Shown here in pieces: positions 13,264 to 26,443 of a DNA stretch of 64,000 nucleotides. The translations under genes and the position numbers were made by a program. This DNA comes from Lichenostomus cassidix (taxonomy: Eukaryota > Chordata > Aves > Passeriformes > Meliphagidae): positions 101,277,443 to 101,341,442 of the forward strand of contig CM039182.1 of assembly GCA_008360975.2 (NCBI GenBank), given 5' to 3'. Under the pieces are notes generated by a model, which saw only the letters and a list, made by a program, of their open reading frames with translations, made no database searches and was not told the DNA's origin. The stretch's first letter is position 1. Every line of letters starts with the position of its first letter.

Positions 13264-14660
13264 GTAAGGCTGGAGACTCCACAACCATCACGGGCACTCT
13301 GTGTCAGCATGCTGTCACATCTTTCACAGTTTCCTGATGTTCAGAAGGAACCTCCTGAGTTTCAGGTTGTGCCCATTGCCTCTGCTCCCGTCACTGGGCA
13401 CCACTTAACAGAGCCTGGCTCTGTCCTCTTTGCACCCTCCCCTCATGTATTTTACAGACATTGATAAGATCCCCCTAAGCCTTTTAGTCTCCAGGCTGTG
13501 TAGTCCCAGCTCTATCAGCCTTTTATTATAGAGAGATACTCCAGTCCATCATGTTTGTGGCCCTTCACTGGACTTCAGTATATGCATGTCTCACTTGTAC
13601 TGGTGAGCCCAGAACTAGACCCAGCACTCCAGCTGTGGCCTCACCAGAGCTGAGCAGAGGGGAAGGATCACTTCCCTTGACTTGCTGGGAATACTCCTCC
13701 TAAGGCAGCCCAGGATACCACTGGCCTTTACTGCAAGGGCCCACTGTTGGCTCATGCTCAGCCTAGTGTTCACCTTCATCTATAGGGCCTTTCTTGCAAA
13801 GCTGCTCTCCAGCTGGTCAGACCCCAGCCTGTACTGGTGTCAGGGCTAATTCCTCCCCAGGTGCAGGACTTTGCACTTTGCTGAACAACTCTTTAGTGTA
13901 TCAGCCACCCCTCCCAGTTTTGTGTCATCTGCAAACTTCCCGAGGGCATGCTCTGCCCCTCATCCAGATCATTAATGAAGGTGCTGAACAGGACTGGACC
14001 CCTCAAGTACGTCACCAGGCACCAGCCTCCAACTAAGACTTTATGCCACGGACCATCACCCTTTGGGCCTGGCTGCTCAGACAGTTTTCTGCCTGCCCCA
14101 CTGTCTGGTCATCCAGCCCATACCCCACCAGTTTCTCTGCAAGTTACTGCAGTCAAGCTGGACAATATTCAGTGCTCTCCCCTCATCTATCAGGCCAGTC
14201 ATTTCATCAGAGCTGGCTATTAAGTTGGTCAAGAAGATCATCATGTTGGTCACCTCCCCTTGGTGACTTCATGCTAACTGCTACTGATCTCATCCTTCAT
14301 AGGCCTGAAAATGGCTTCCAGAATTAGCTGCTCCATCACCTTCTGAGGTGAGGCTGGCCTGCCTGTTGTTTCCTGGATCCTTTTACGTGCTCTTTTTGAC
14401 ATTTGTTTTCCTCCAGCTCTCAGGCACTTCCCCCAGTTGCCATGATGATTCAAAGGTTATGAAGAACGGCCCTGTGATGACATCAACTAGTTCTCTCTCA
14501 TGCATCCCATTAGGACCACAAATACCAAAGGAACATCGACTTCAACTCTTCAGTTTTTCCAAAAATTACTTCACCTGATTCTCAGCCTGAATTTGTTTAG
14601 TCATTCAGGCTTTCTTTTTTACTAGTGGCCTGCCCCATTTATTAAACAGCAATTCTTTAT
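13264..14660 (-). mobile_element. CR1 LINE fragment, reverse-transcriptase part of ORF2, degenerate
   Basis: Read on the minus strand, this is an avian CR1 ORF2 fragment, recognised by colinear similarity over about 1.4 kb. The catalytic core is still legible: AAGTTTGCAGATGACAC (13922-13938) gives KFADDT, the FADD metal-binding box of the palm. About 13962-14001 gives GPVLFSTFINDLD, the conserved stretch upstream of it. The remaining C-terminal ORF2 runs down to about 13264. The segment that should carry the KAFD-type box near 14130-14165 is collapsed: flanking consensus pieces abut with roughly 40 bases missing. The copy also lacks the usual CR1 3' terminus. Many stops and frameshifts show it is dead. 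The last part (14600-14660) is a weaker match. Confidence 0.85.
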
Positions 14661-15099
14661 AGCATGCTTGCAAACCTACCTACATCAAATATTGTAAATT
14701 TGACCGAGTAGATTCCAAATTTAAGGAATTTCAACAGTGTGCTTCCAAAGACTTAATGGTTCATAACAGTTCTTCTGAGCTTCCCTGAGTTTGTGGTCCT
14801 TCCTGACTTGTGATGTTGCATGAACTAGATGAAGTATTTCAAAGACGTAATGGGAACGCCAAGTATTCTTCCTGGTTCATATACTTCTGATCACACATCA
14901 GAAAGCATGGCTTCCATGTCTTTTTCAATCACTGTCTCCTTGACAGTGTTTCCTGAGGCTGGAGGCACATCTTCATTTCTGGGTCAAACACACAGTGCTT
15001 TCTTGCACTCCACCTTGCTATATCACTTAGCTCTCCTCTCATCGCTACTCACCACGGCACTAACCCCTTTACCATCTACATCCTTTTATCAGTAATGAC

Positions 15100-15360
15100 T
15101 CTATATTTCGTCCTCATCACTAATAAAAAGGTTAAACACCATCAGATTTAAAATTAATCCTCAGAGGACCTCCACATACTCCACACTGATTACCTATTAA
15201 CCACTTTTTAAAAAGACACTTGATGTACACTGATGATTCTGTGCCGTTCCAATTTCTAAATCAACAAGTCACACAGCATCAAATGAAACCTTTTACAAAC
15301 ATTAAATGTCACATATCTCTGAAAAGTCAAACTTGTTCTCTCAAAACATCATGCTTTCCT
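15100..15360 (-). mobile_element. Ancient CR1/L3-like reverse-transcriptase remnant
   Basis: On the minus strand, about 15102-15165 reads LILNLMVFNLFISDEDE, which lines up with the CR1-clade motif SILGPLLFNLFISDLDD just upstream of the FADD box. Further upstream, 15245-15300 reads CKRFHLML, compatible with a worn KAFDLV box. Identity is far lower than in the neighbouring CR1 copy, stops are present, and the spacing between the two boxes is about 20 residues short. It is therefore either an older, independent insertion or a very decayed 5' part of the same element. The shared orientation allows either reading. Confidence 0.45.
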
Positions 15361-15917
15361 GAAAAAAGATCCAGCTCCCAGAACTTTATGTTGGGTGAAA
15401 ATACCAATGAAGAATTAAAGCTATGTTTTTTAAAGCAGTTTACTTCCAGGCAGCCATGCTACTTTGCACCAAATTAATGTCTGTTTGGCAGACTTGGTAA
15501 TCCTATTCATCCTTCTAATGCTTTGTCTTACCAATTTTAGACAATTCCTAACTTACCTTTTAACACACATCCATCTCTCCTTTCCCTCTTTCCTCCACTT
15601 CCTCTCCATTTTTTTAACCTATTTTACTTTTCCTCTCTTCTTAACAAACAATTCTATTACTGCAATTAGTAATATTCTGCATATATTTTCTTCTAATACT
15701 TCTAAATCAACATTTGTCTTGCTTCCAGAAGTAATTGCCTATGGATTGTGAGAAAGAAGTCTTTTATTCTCACAATAAACAAGCACACCAACATAGCTAC
15801 ACAGTTTTATGACAATGGTAAGTAAATTGCCAACAACAGTAGTAGGGACAAGAGAAGGCAATTCCTAATCTATACAGGAGCTCTAAACTGTGACGCAGGG
15901 GAATTTTTTTCTTCCTT

Positions 15918-15996
15918 AAAAAAACTAACAAACAAACAAAAAACCTAAAAAAAAACCAAAACAAAAAACAACCAACCAACCACAAAAAAAAAACAA
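15918..15996. repeat. A/C-rich low-complexity tract
   Basis: Irregular AAC and AAAC units, with a short AACC run near 15970. It produces a spurious minus-strand open frame rich in Phe, Leu and Trp (15797-15985), which is rejected. Confidence 0.85.
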
Positions 15997-17026
15997 CTAA
16001 GACTTAAACAACAGTAAGACAGATTTTTTAATATAGAACCTACCGGTCCAAAACATTTCATGAAATTATCACAAAAAGCCATACACTCAGAGTAGGGATG
16101 CAAAACAATCACCTGTACCAGAATACATCCTCACAATCAGTGAAGTCACTGCCCTTTTCAAATAGCTCTACTAAAATGGATTGCAACTTCCAGGAACACA
16201 CACATAAGCCTTTTCACACAATTTGTTTTATTCACAATGGTAAAAAAAATTGTGACATAACTCACCTGTGGCATGAATTGATTAGCAGTGTTCTGGGAAA
16301 TCTGGTATTTTATTTAGAAGGGCACTGATTTGCAAACAATAGGGCTAAAGAAATAGAGCTCAACCAAAATAAATTAAGGACTAAACAAATGTTCATGGAG
16401 ATAGGAAATTCTATGCATGAGACCTTTCTGGAGAAAAATTTATATTAAGTTTTAGCTCTTTAAAATTTAGACTAGTAGTTGCAAGATGAATGGCCAGTTT
16501 CACTGTTTTTAATGGTTTCTATACCTTAGAAGGTTATTTTATTGACGTAAAATTTAAACCATGGTTGACAAAATGCACCTCTGTTTCTCCACAGTTGTGA
16601 AAGTACTACAGAATAATGGATCTCCTTCCTGCAGAAAACTGCTTCATTTACAAGACAAGTGTCCCACATTTTATGCATACATTACATTCAGACATATTTT
16701 CCCATGTTCTTTGGCAGTTTCTATTTTTTTCCTTTTCTCCCTGTAATCTCAGGTAAGCCTCAGAGCAACCAAGAATTAATCTAAAGCAGCCAGAATGAGA
16801 TAAAATTTGCATTTCTTATTTTTCCTTACTGTTTCTGCCACATTTACCTTCCAATTTTTTAGGAAAGTATTTTAGTCTAGCTACAAATTCATGCATACTG
16901 TAGACTTATTTAAGGTAAATGCTATACTAAAACTATAATAATTTTCCTCCACTGATTTGCAGCAGTAGGTCTGTTCTTTGGTCCCAAGTGACTACTGGCA
17001 TTCATCCATACTCCACGCCCTGCACC

Positions 17027-17063
17027 TTTTTGGTTTTTTGGGGGGGAAGTTGTTTTGTTTTGT
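17027..17063. repeat. G/T-rich low-complexity tract
   Basis: Alternating runs of T and G, including seven consecutive G. Confidence 0.7.
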
Positions 17064-17534
17064 AATTACTTGTTTTCCCAAAATAAGCATATTAAAGAAA
17101 TGGCCTACTCACAGTCCATCCTTTTAACCAACCATCCTACAGAGCCAGGCAGATACAGAACACAGGGGTAGTGGGGATGTTGCACATTGACTCAGTTGCC
17201 CCCTGATCACATCCTTCCTTGCTAAGAGCCTCCTGTGCTTGCTTACTGCTGATCTTATGACTTATATATATGCAATGCCCAAACTCTGGCATTTTCTTTG
17301 CAGGGAACTAGTCCCTGTGTTATAATATCTTCAGCATTGTGTGGTACAATTGCCACTCACTAAACCTGACAAGAAAGAAAACTTGAAACTCTCTTTTGGT
17401 AAAGCAAAGAGTAGTCCCTGTGAAGGTCCACCCCCAACAGACAAATGAAAAACAAAGCCGCAAAGATGGCTTCACTATTTTAAAAAGGACCACTATCATG
17501 CTGAGTTATGCATGAAGAGAGTTTCAAGATAACA

Positions 17535-17770
17535 TCTCAAATTAACACTGCTGCAGCAGTTCTCACAGATGGCAAATCAACAACAGCTTCTGTACTGTAA
17601 ATCCTTTACTAAAAACTGTAAATCCACGCCTTTAAGGCCCATCTCTCTGTAATCATCTTTGTTCATCTTTCACTACATTGCCAAAAGCCCCTAATTAGTA
17701 TCATCTTAGGCTGCCTTTCACTGCTCCTCAGCCTAATCAGTTGACTAATTACTGGCACACAATCTCAGTG
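17535..17770. promoter_or_regulatory. Possible conserved non-coding element
   Basis: Unique, mixed-composition sequence with CCTAATTAG (about 17690-17698) and GACTAATTAC (about 17743-17752) flanking a balanced 45-base core. No repeat or coding frame explains it. The function is inferred from motif density only. Confidence 0.25.
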
Positions 17771-18039
17771 TCAGGTTAGAAGATGTTTTTTGAATGAAGA
17801 TAAGCATGTGGGAGAAGTCCCTTAACTAGGGGGCATGGAAGATAGCCTGTGTTCAGCTTCAAGACGACCCCGAGTAGCAGGCAGGCAAAGCTACCAAGCT
17901 TGGCTGAAGGGAAGGGAAGGGAGAAGAAAGATGCAGTCGCAGCCAACAGCAAATTCACAAACATGATAATCCACAAAGGCCAACAGCAGGAAGCTTTAAG
18001 TGGAGAAGGGAACAACTGCAGTCTGAACACTCACTCTAG

Positions 18040-18210
18040 CATGATAGCAAGGAATGTGACTTCAGATTTTCAATGAGTTATACAAAGGAATACCAGCAAA
18101 TTCTGCAGCAACTGATGGAGGAGGAGAGCAAGGCATACAGAATTGTTTTCTTCAAAAGACAAGAAAAGAACATGTCTGACTTAAGGAATATACGAAAGGA
18201 ATTGGAGATG
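18040..18210 (+). other. Coding-like open segment ending at a strong splice donor
   Basis: An open frame on the plus strand runs from the stop at 18037. An ATG at 18073 starts MSYTKEYQQILQQLMEEESK and continues with a Lys/Arg/Glu-rich stretch that looks like a short amphipathic helix or coiled coil. At 18210, after a complete codon, lies ATG|GTAAGC, a good donor. A possible acceptor (ACTTCAG) lies at about 18059-18065 but its pyrimidine tract is weak. The frame would stop at 18274 if unspliced. It is antisense to the phosphatase gene. I do not recognise the protein. It could be an exon of an antisense transcript, a decayed gene fragment, or chance. Confidence 0.2.
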
Positions 18211-20275
18211 GTAAGCATGTATGATAGAAAAGAAAGCACCAATGATGTACCCGAAAAAACGCAACCAGAGTAATTAACCAAAGAGCATGGGAAGAGCAGA
18301 AACAACAGTGTAGGGAACCACACTTGGAAGAGTTCCCTGTCCTCCAACTCAGTGAGTAATGATACAACATCTCAGTATAACGATATGCATTAAAGAGCAA
18401 AGGAGATAATGCAGGAAAGAGGAAAAGGACAAGATTAGGGAAGGAATCCTTTTGAGATCTTCTGCAAAGAGCAGACCTCACACCCATGCTGTTACACTGA
18501 CCAACAGCCATGGATGTGGATTTACACTACAGCCAACTCTCCAAGCTGAAGCTATACGTTCAATGGATGCTACATTCCAATAATTTAAAGAAGAAACCGT
18601 GACAGCTCTTAGATTTGTCCTATTTCAGAGTCAACTGTGCAGATGGCAACAGCGTTGCACCACATCAATCCATAACCTGCAGACTTGGGCTGTGTCCAAC
18701 AGCCAGTGCATCCGGCCATGTGGAGTCACTACCAGGCACTGCTGTTCCTGCATGCCCTCAGTAATTTCTACCCATCTTTGCTAGGCTCCTTCACAAAGAG
18801 TGATGTGGTCCAGAAGCAAATGTTCACTCTACATCATCACATGCCAAGGCCTGGAAAACAGAGCTAGCACACCGCAATTTCTTTTGGATGGAAGTCTCTT
18901 GCGGAATATTGTAATTCACGGAAAAAAAGCCCCAGCTGGATTTTTCTCTTTATTTAACTTCTTTTTTATTAACCAGGAGAAGGTATAATTCAGCTAAATT
19001 ATCATACAAGGAACATACAGTAGGTTATTCATCTTAACAAGGGAAGAAAGAAACAGAGGGACCTGCTGAACCTCAGGGTTAAGAGTCTCAGGACTGCACT
19101 AGGATTTACCTCCCCTTTACTTTGGGCACAGCTGCCTAATAAGAAAATCTATTCCCTGACAGCCCTGGCCCCACACCATGTAATTCAGTGAACAAGCAGG
19201 TACTTCTAAAGGACAATCATAGTATGCCTTCCTGTTTGGATTTGGTTGATGCTGTTTATGTCTATATGAAAGTTTGTTTTTAAAACAGCTTTGAAAAATC
19301 TCTAGTTTGAGTTAAATGTTTTGTAACACATGTCAAAACTGCAAGTCACCGAACAGTAGCAGGAAGCTGACTGAGAAGATGCAACTTGCTCAGTACAGTT
19401 CTCTGAATCCACTTAGCCAAAAGTTGTTTAAAACAATTTATCACACCCTGGAGTGCAGTTAAATAATTGTGATGGATGGCAGCATGTCTTAGTCTTTTCC
19501 ATTTGTTAAATTATGATAGATGAATTATGCACATTAGTGAATTTCAATGAATTCTTTCTGTTCACCATGCCTGCTTCACGAAAAACATCCAGTCAATAAA
19601 TAGTCTAAATCCATCTCCATCAGAACTGTACGATGTTATACAATTATGATAAAGAAGCTGAAGGCCAAAAATGTTTCAGAATAAGTCTCTTGGCATTAAG
19701 ACCAGCAATAAATGTATGCATGTAAGGTAACTAACCCATTCTACTATTTTTTAAATAAAGTAATTCAAACTGTATCTGGTAAAAATGTTTGTTATTATCA
19801 CTTTATGAGAACTTTGGGGGAGGGAAGACTATAATGAATCAAGCCTTCCAGAAGACACAGACGTCAGTTCTTTTATTCTAGCAATTAGCTAACATGGTAC
19901 CAAAGTCACATATTGAAAATTATGTAAAAACAATTCTTTCAAAAGAAAAGACAAATAAGAAATATATTGCTAAATATAACAGAAAGTTTTCTAAGAATAA
20001 TTTCACTTGAGCAGCCATTAGGTAATTAAACAACCATTAGTTAATTATCTGGTCTTTGACAACAACCTCACAGAGAGTCCTAGAATGTATAGCTTGTCAT
20101 TTTAATGAAATCCCAGAGCACTAAGCTTCAAAAGAAAAAATTCATACCATCTACTTTTTCAAAGCATTTTTATCCTGCAACAACTGTTGCATATGACTGC
20201 ATCCAACTTCTAGCTATTTTGGTTTCCATGCCTTACCAGTATGGCATTCCAGCAGAATCTTTATTTGGAATTACT

Positions 20276-20307
20276 CCTTCAACTGGACATTCCTTCAACT
20301 GGATTGG
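20276..20307. repeat. Tandem duplication, two 16-base units
   Basis: CCTTCAACTGGACATT is followed directly by CCTTCAACTGGATTGG. The first 12 bases are identical. Confidence 0.7.
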
Positions 20308-23136
20308 TCTTCATCTACTCACAGATGCACAGCATCTTGAGGTCCTCACTTGAGAGGAAATTATAAAGTGAAAATGTCTGATACAGATTGTCTTCATATA
20401 TGTCTCCATATAGAACTGTATCTATTCATAAACCACCTGAACTCAAAGTGTCTGATACATGCACTGCAAAATTAATGGAAACCAGTTCTGATTTCAGATG
20501 TGCCAATGTGCACCAGGAGAAAGACTACGAAACCTGTGGAGGTACATTAAGGAAAGACAAGTCTACAAGAGAATCTAGTCAAGACTTAAATGTGTCCCTC
20601 AAGATTAACAAAAAAGGAAACAAGACCAAGAAAACAAAAAGGATTTGATTTCACAGCGTGCACCACACATTTCAAAGACTACAGAGTATTTACTTTAACT
20701 GCAGGTAAGGTAAAATTTAAGACAACTAAAGAACAGCATTTTGTATATGATTCACACTACAAGACTGAGGTACCTTCCACGGTAGGTTTTTGTCAAAAAT
20801 AGATGAAAGGACTCAATTCAGAATGCCTACTTTAAAGAATAAGGGGACAGGGGAAAAAAAAAACCACCACAAATGAAAAAACCCTAAATAACTAGACAAA
20901 TTCACTAGCAAGTTTCTCCATCTTTGATGAAAGGACTTATGAAAAGTTTATGAAAGTACAGACATGAGGCAGCAGCTCTGTCAAATCTCAGCGATCTGGT
21001 CTGACTGACAGGTATACAGCTTCACAAACACATCCTGACAGTTACACACACTGCAGCACAAGGAGTCTTATTTTAAATAAAGTTTGCAAAAACTAAAATG
21101 TGACATTTACAAGATTTCTGAGCAAAAAATACCTCAGGGACAAGTTCAGTCTGTATTACCTTCATTTCATCCTACCTTTCCTTAAATATATTATCCCAGG
21201 GTTGTACTTCTGATGTCTTCTACCCAGATATAGAGCTAATGCTTAGGAACTACCTTGTCACTTTGTGTCTGCCAGGAGCTTTCAAAAAGCATTTTTATCT
21301 TAAATGCGAAGTGTTTTCCTGCTAGCAAAATGGCATTACATCTTGCAGAATTCTTCATTCATCTCCAACGATACCACCTACCGCGGAAGGTTAGATCTGA
21401 ATCATTTCCCTTAAAGGAAGCTTGACAGTTCATTTCAGAGGCTCCTTTTTGTCTCCAATTTCAAGCAGAAAGTAGTGTACATTCAGAAATTTCAAGCAGC
21501 TGTGCACCATGGCAAGTGCCACAGAACTAAAATAACATTTCTCAGAATTAGTCTGTCATAGTTTAAAGCATCAAAAGTGTTAAGCAATTCTCAACTGACA
21601 ATGTAATTACAGAGTGCAGCCTCAGTGATGCTATATACTTAAGGCTGAAAACGCTATTGCTGTCTAAAACACTATTTTCAGTTTCTTGCAACTTTCTCAG
21701 TACCCTTCCTTTAAGGCAGACCTAACAGGGACAGACAGAAGCACACTTTTTTGACATGGGCCTCCTCCATAATTCCAATGCTTATTGACTAAACAAGCCC
21801 CTGTTCTGTAGAGACATTAATAGTCAAAAAGGAAATACAAGAAATTTCTAGCCATAAATATTACAGAAGAATAATTCAGTAAGATCATTCATTCTTGCTC
21901 CACTGGGTCCTCCTCGAATGACAAAAGCTACACACGTAGTTGAAAGCCAGTTACAATAGCAGTGCGGACACTATGAAACAGTAAAAAAAGCTCCTGAATT
22001 GTGTGTAGTACAATCTGGAGAAGATTTTAACATGAAATTCAGTTGTTATTCGTAGTCCCACAATCCCAGAGTGCCTAAACTCAATGAGTGACAGAACTCT
22101 GCATTCCCTAGAGCTAAGGCTGATGACCCCAAACATGCTGCATGAAAAGCCTGCATTTGACCCCTTGCATGTACTAGGACAACCCAAGGACTATCCAGCA
22201 TTTCGACTGCAACACCCGAAAAGCTCCGTGGTATGACAGCTGAGCTCTTTAATTTTACTGGATTTGCACCCAAAGCCTCTCACTTCAGGCTCTGAAAATC
22301 ATAAAGATGATGGCCCACTGACAGATTGTGTTCGCTGCTTGCTCTGCCTGGTTCCAGGACATTTGTGGCCATAGTCAAGACAGACTAAACAGCCTTTAGC
22401 TGCCTTTTTGTGGCAGCCTACAGTAAAGGAATACAGACAGCAAGCTTTCTCCTTTTTTTCTCCTTCATCACTTTTTAATATTCAACAATTTCTCAAAGTT
22501 CTGTACCTTCTTCTGGGCTTTCTCAGGTATTTATTCATTTACAAAGTTCCACAGTGCAAGAAGTTGTCAGCTTATATAAGGCACGGCTTTTTTTCCCCCC
22601 ACTGAGAGTCATCTTCAATAATTACCAGTCAATAAGCAAAGGATGTCTATTTAGTCATATTAAAATTCTTCCCAGAATATGCTGCAACTGTTTCTTTACC
22701 AAGACTGCCTTTTTTCAATTGGCAAGGTCGACTGAAGAACAGAGGGATGGAAAAATCATGCACCATTCTTTTCATCCTACAACATCTCTACTGTATTTAA
22801 TCCAACAGACAACAGCAATTCATCATACAACATGTGCAAGACCATGAAAACATAGATTTTGTTATTTAACTTCCACATTTTACCAGATGTAGTTACTGAA
22901 ATAATATCCTGAAATGCAGCAAGTGAATGTGCTGCATTTTCATTGACATAAAAATAGTAAATCCTCTTGGATTTATTTATCTACCTTGAGAGGGTATACT
23001 ATTTCTTCCTTTTCCCTAACTAACACAGACAGCAAATATCCTTAATTTCTGTAGCTGAGGTCCCTAAATGTCAATGAATTAGGTATTTATTCTAAAGAAC
23101 AGGAGAGGATGAAAGAGAAAAATGTCATAAAAATTT

Positions 23137-23152
23137 AAATAAATAAATAAAT
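23137..23152. repeat. (AAAT)4 microsatellite
   Basis: Four perfect AAAT units. Confidence 0.85.
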
Positions 23153-26132
23153 GGGAGGTCCTTTTGGCACATTGAAAGTGAGAGACAGTGATCTGAATAA
23201 GCAAGTTTATTTCAAGACTGCTTAAAAAACACCACTGGCTTTAAAAATAGAAATGAACATCCTCAGATCCTTTCTTTATAGAAGGAAAATTAAAATGCAG
23301 AGACATCAAAAGAGACACGATCAAAAATGATTATTCAGCAAATCTTAAAACAATTGTTGGAAGAAATTAAAATAGAGAAATTTGTGAAACCTATAGAATA
23401 AAGACAGAGAAAATCATAATTATTATTAGAGTGACTGCAAATTTTTTATTAATTTTATTCCTTTCCAACTTCCATTTATATAGCTCTAGATGAGTTTATT
23501 TTATGGAGCTTTGAAATAAAGCTCTTGAGAGAAGACGATATGGGTGGAATAAAGTCAGCAAGTACCTTTTACATCTGCAGTGACCAATCACTGAAACAAC
23601 CCAACATCAACTAACCAGTTCACTATTTTAAATTTGAATTAAAAATAAAATTAACATTCTATCAACAAAGAACATTATGTGAATTCTATAATGACATAAT
23701 AAAAAATTCTTCCTCCTTTTTATGTACAGTCAATAGGAAATTTTTCCTTCCTCCTCCAAGCTGGAGACTTGAGAATTAATTTCATCCCACTGCAAATAAT
23801 CTAGGCCTCTTTCAACACTTATTATATTTCCCTGCAACAATTTATAGGCTGAACACTTGCAGTGACAAACACTAGGCCCAAACTTTTCAGTAACATGATG
23901 AAAACAGTAAGTAAATAGCAAAATGTTTTCAGCAAATAAATTGCCCCCTTAAAAATGTAATCCCCAGCAGATTCTTCAAATGAGGCCTGATTATAATCTG
24001 CAGTCTTTCTGAACAGGTTAATTTAATACAACAAAACTGGAGGCCAATTTGTTCCACAAATACTGATAGCTATTGTTCACATAAACCATGGTCATAAAAT
24101 ATGCCTCAAATTTAGCCTAGAAAGTTGTACATTCTCTTAGTTCAGCTACTTTCTTACCCACAAAATCATGTAGAAACACCTTGTATGTAGACAGGTGTCA
24201 ACATTTTATACATGTTCCCGAGAGAGGCTGTTAAAACAGTCAGAACAGTCTTTCCAAGGATGAAATCCACAAGGTAAGAAGCAGCAATGCTCCTGTTGTC
24301 AATGGATGACAGCAAAAACAATCGAGGAGGAGGCACTTCCAGTCCTTCTACACATAGACCTCCCTGCAGTAATTTAGTTACCAGAGAGAACTGTGAAATG
24401 TATAGATTTCCGTATAATTCATACTCTGGTTTTAGTAAAATGATGGATTTTACCCATACCAGGACTCTTGTGAAAAAATTTACACAACGCCTATATTCCT
24501 GTTTTGAAAGCATAAAGCAAATACAGGATTTTGCAGCTTATTTAGTGACAACAATTGGACAATACTGCTAACTTCCACCCAATCAACAAAAATTAAATGT
24601 ATACATTACATTTAAAATAACTACAACTGCTTAAAGAACTTACAGATTTGTCCTGAATAAAGATCAGAGTAGGGACATAAATGTTAATTTAAACAGAACC
24701 TTTTTTACAGCAATCAAGCTTTTAAGAAAATTAGTCAAACATTAATTTTGTATCAATCACTAATGAAGCTTGAACACGATCAGACCTTCAGTCTTCAAAA
24801 CTAAAAATGCAACACTCACTTGATACATCTTCTTCAGTGTAACAACATCATTTATTCCTCCTGTCTTGGCAATTTGCAAAAGGTCAGCTTGTTATACACT
24901 TTGGAAAAAACTCTTAGACCATAAATTTTTAAAGTGAGTTACATGACATTCCTCATCAACCTAAAGTTATTCCCCACTAAGAAGTTTTGCGGAAAGGTAT
25001 TAAATTGCAAGATTTTATAACTACACTTCCAAACTGCAAATGCTTAGCCTTTCAAATCTGTTATGGGAAACGGGGGAAATACGTCCAAAAGGAAGAGCAC
25101 TAACAGAAACGAATTGTTTTTAAAAAATTCTTAATTCTCCCTGTGCACTACAGAACATCAGAAATCCATTCTTTGATGATGCTGTAATGAAAGTAAGTTG
25201 CTCTGGTAATATATACAAAGCCCCAGATAAAAGCTTACAGGATTAAAGGATTACATGAAGGTTATTAAAGGGGCTTGGAAGGGAGGGAGTAGGATGCACG
25301 CTCTTTTAAATAATGATCATCATTCTGTTCAGAAACATGATAAGTTTGTTTTTAGGTTGGGTTTTAGCTTTAGTAATAAATGCTCTACTTACTGTCTTTT
25401 GAGCAAAACCAAACCAGTAATATGTACAGAAACAAGTGCTGAATTTGGTCTTCAAATGCAGAAGAAAGATTTGTTTGCAACATAAATCTGTTGCATTGGC
25501 ATAGCTTCATTAAATAGAGGTTTCAGTTCTGAACTAGCACATTATATATTGCATTTTTATCCATAAGACTGTCAAGCACCATATTTTCAGTATTTCTTCC
25601 TATGGAAAAACAGATCTAAATGAAAAATTGAACATATCAGTGTAATGAATTACACTGTTTCTTACTTCTAAAATAAATACTAGACTACTGTTAATTTACT
25701 CACATTATCCATATACATTATGCATGAGTTTCACAAAGTTTACAGTTGATCAAGATTAAACCCACTGTGGCCTCTTATTTCACTACTATTGGAAGTAAAT
25801 TCCACTCATCATATGAGCAAACGTCTTTAATAAAGAACCTGAAATTTTCTCATATATCTCAAAGCACTGGGTTTCAGCTCATCACCAAAAGAAAATTCCA
25901 ACATTAAGAATATCTTACTGCTTCCCAAGAGGAAAATCCTCAACATGTTTTGTAGTTACTGCGCACCATGCCCACTATGATTTTATTGACTTTCACTGTA
26001 GATGAACTGTCTTTATTAAAGACCCGTCTCAGACATGCAACTTATTAGACTAATGGGCTGTTAGTTTCTTCTAATGCAGATGTACATTTTACAATTAAAG
26101 CTTCTTTGTGAATTATACAATTTCTTAAAACT

Positions 26133-26171
26133 GTAAAAAAAAAAAATAGGAAAAAATTAAAAAATTAAAAT
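26133..26171. repeat. A-rich low-complexity tract
   Basis: Twelve A, then AT-rich repeats of AAAAATT type. Confidence 0.75.
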
Positions 26172-26443
26172 CAAACATTATTTGATTCTGAACAATACTG
26201 ATGTTCCCAGTATACTGGATGTAGCTGGTATAGAAAAAAATACTACAGTAATTGAAACAGCACTCTAGCTCTTTAAAGATATAATGAAATACTTGACATC
26301 CTCTTGGGGACTCATTTTTTCTTAATAATTAAGCATAAATTGAAACTCATGCTGAGGGCAAATCTGTAAACAAGTATTTACCGTAGCTATCTAAGAAAAC
26401 AGGGCAGTCTGTCTGTTCTGCAACCAGCAATTAATAGCAACTT

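Larger units (their letters stand above)
18211..26443. other. Unique intronic sequence without recognised genes
   Basis: The part at 18480-18880 is richer in GC than the rest and contains a moderate plus-strand acceptor (CCTATTTCAG, ending near 18627), which could pair with the donor at 18210. Otherwise nothing is recognised beyond simple repeats. Confidence 0.4.

Noticed and set aside
13794..14578. Group of overlapping plus-strand frames of 67-94 codons
   Set aside because: All are antisense readings of the minus-strand CR1 reverse-transcriptase fragment.
25638..25657. Near-palindrome with 9-base arms
   Set aside because: Short, isolated, in AT-rich sequence; expected by chance and not tied to a transposon end.
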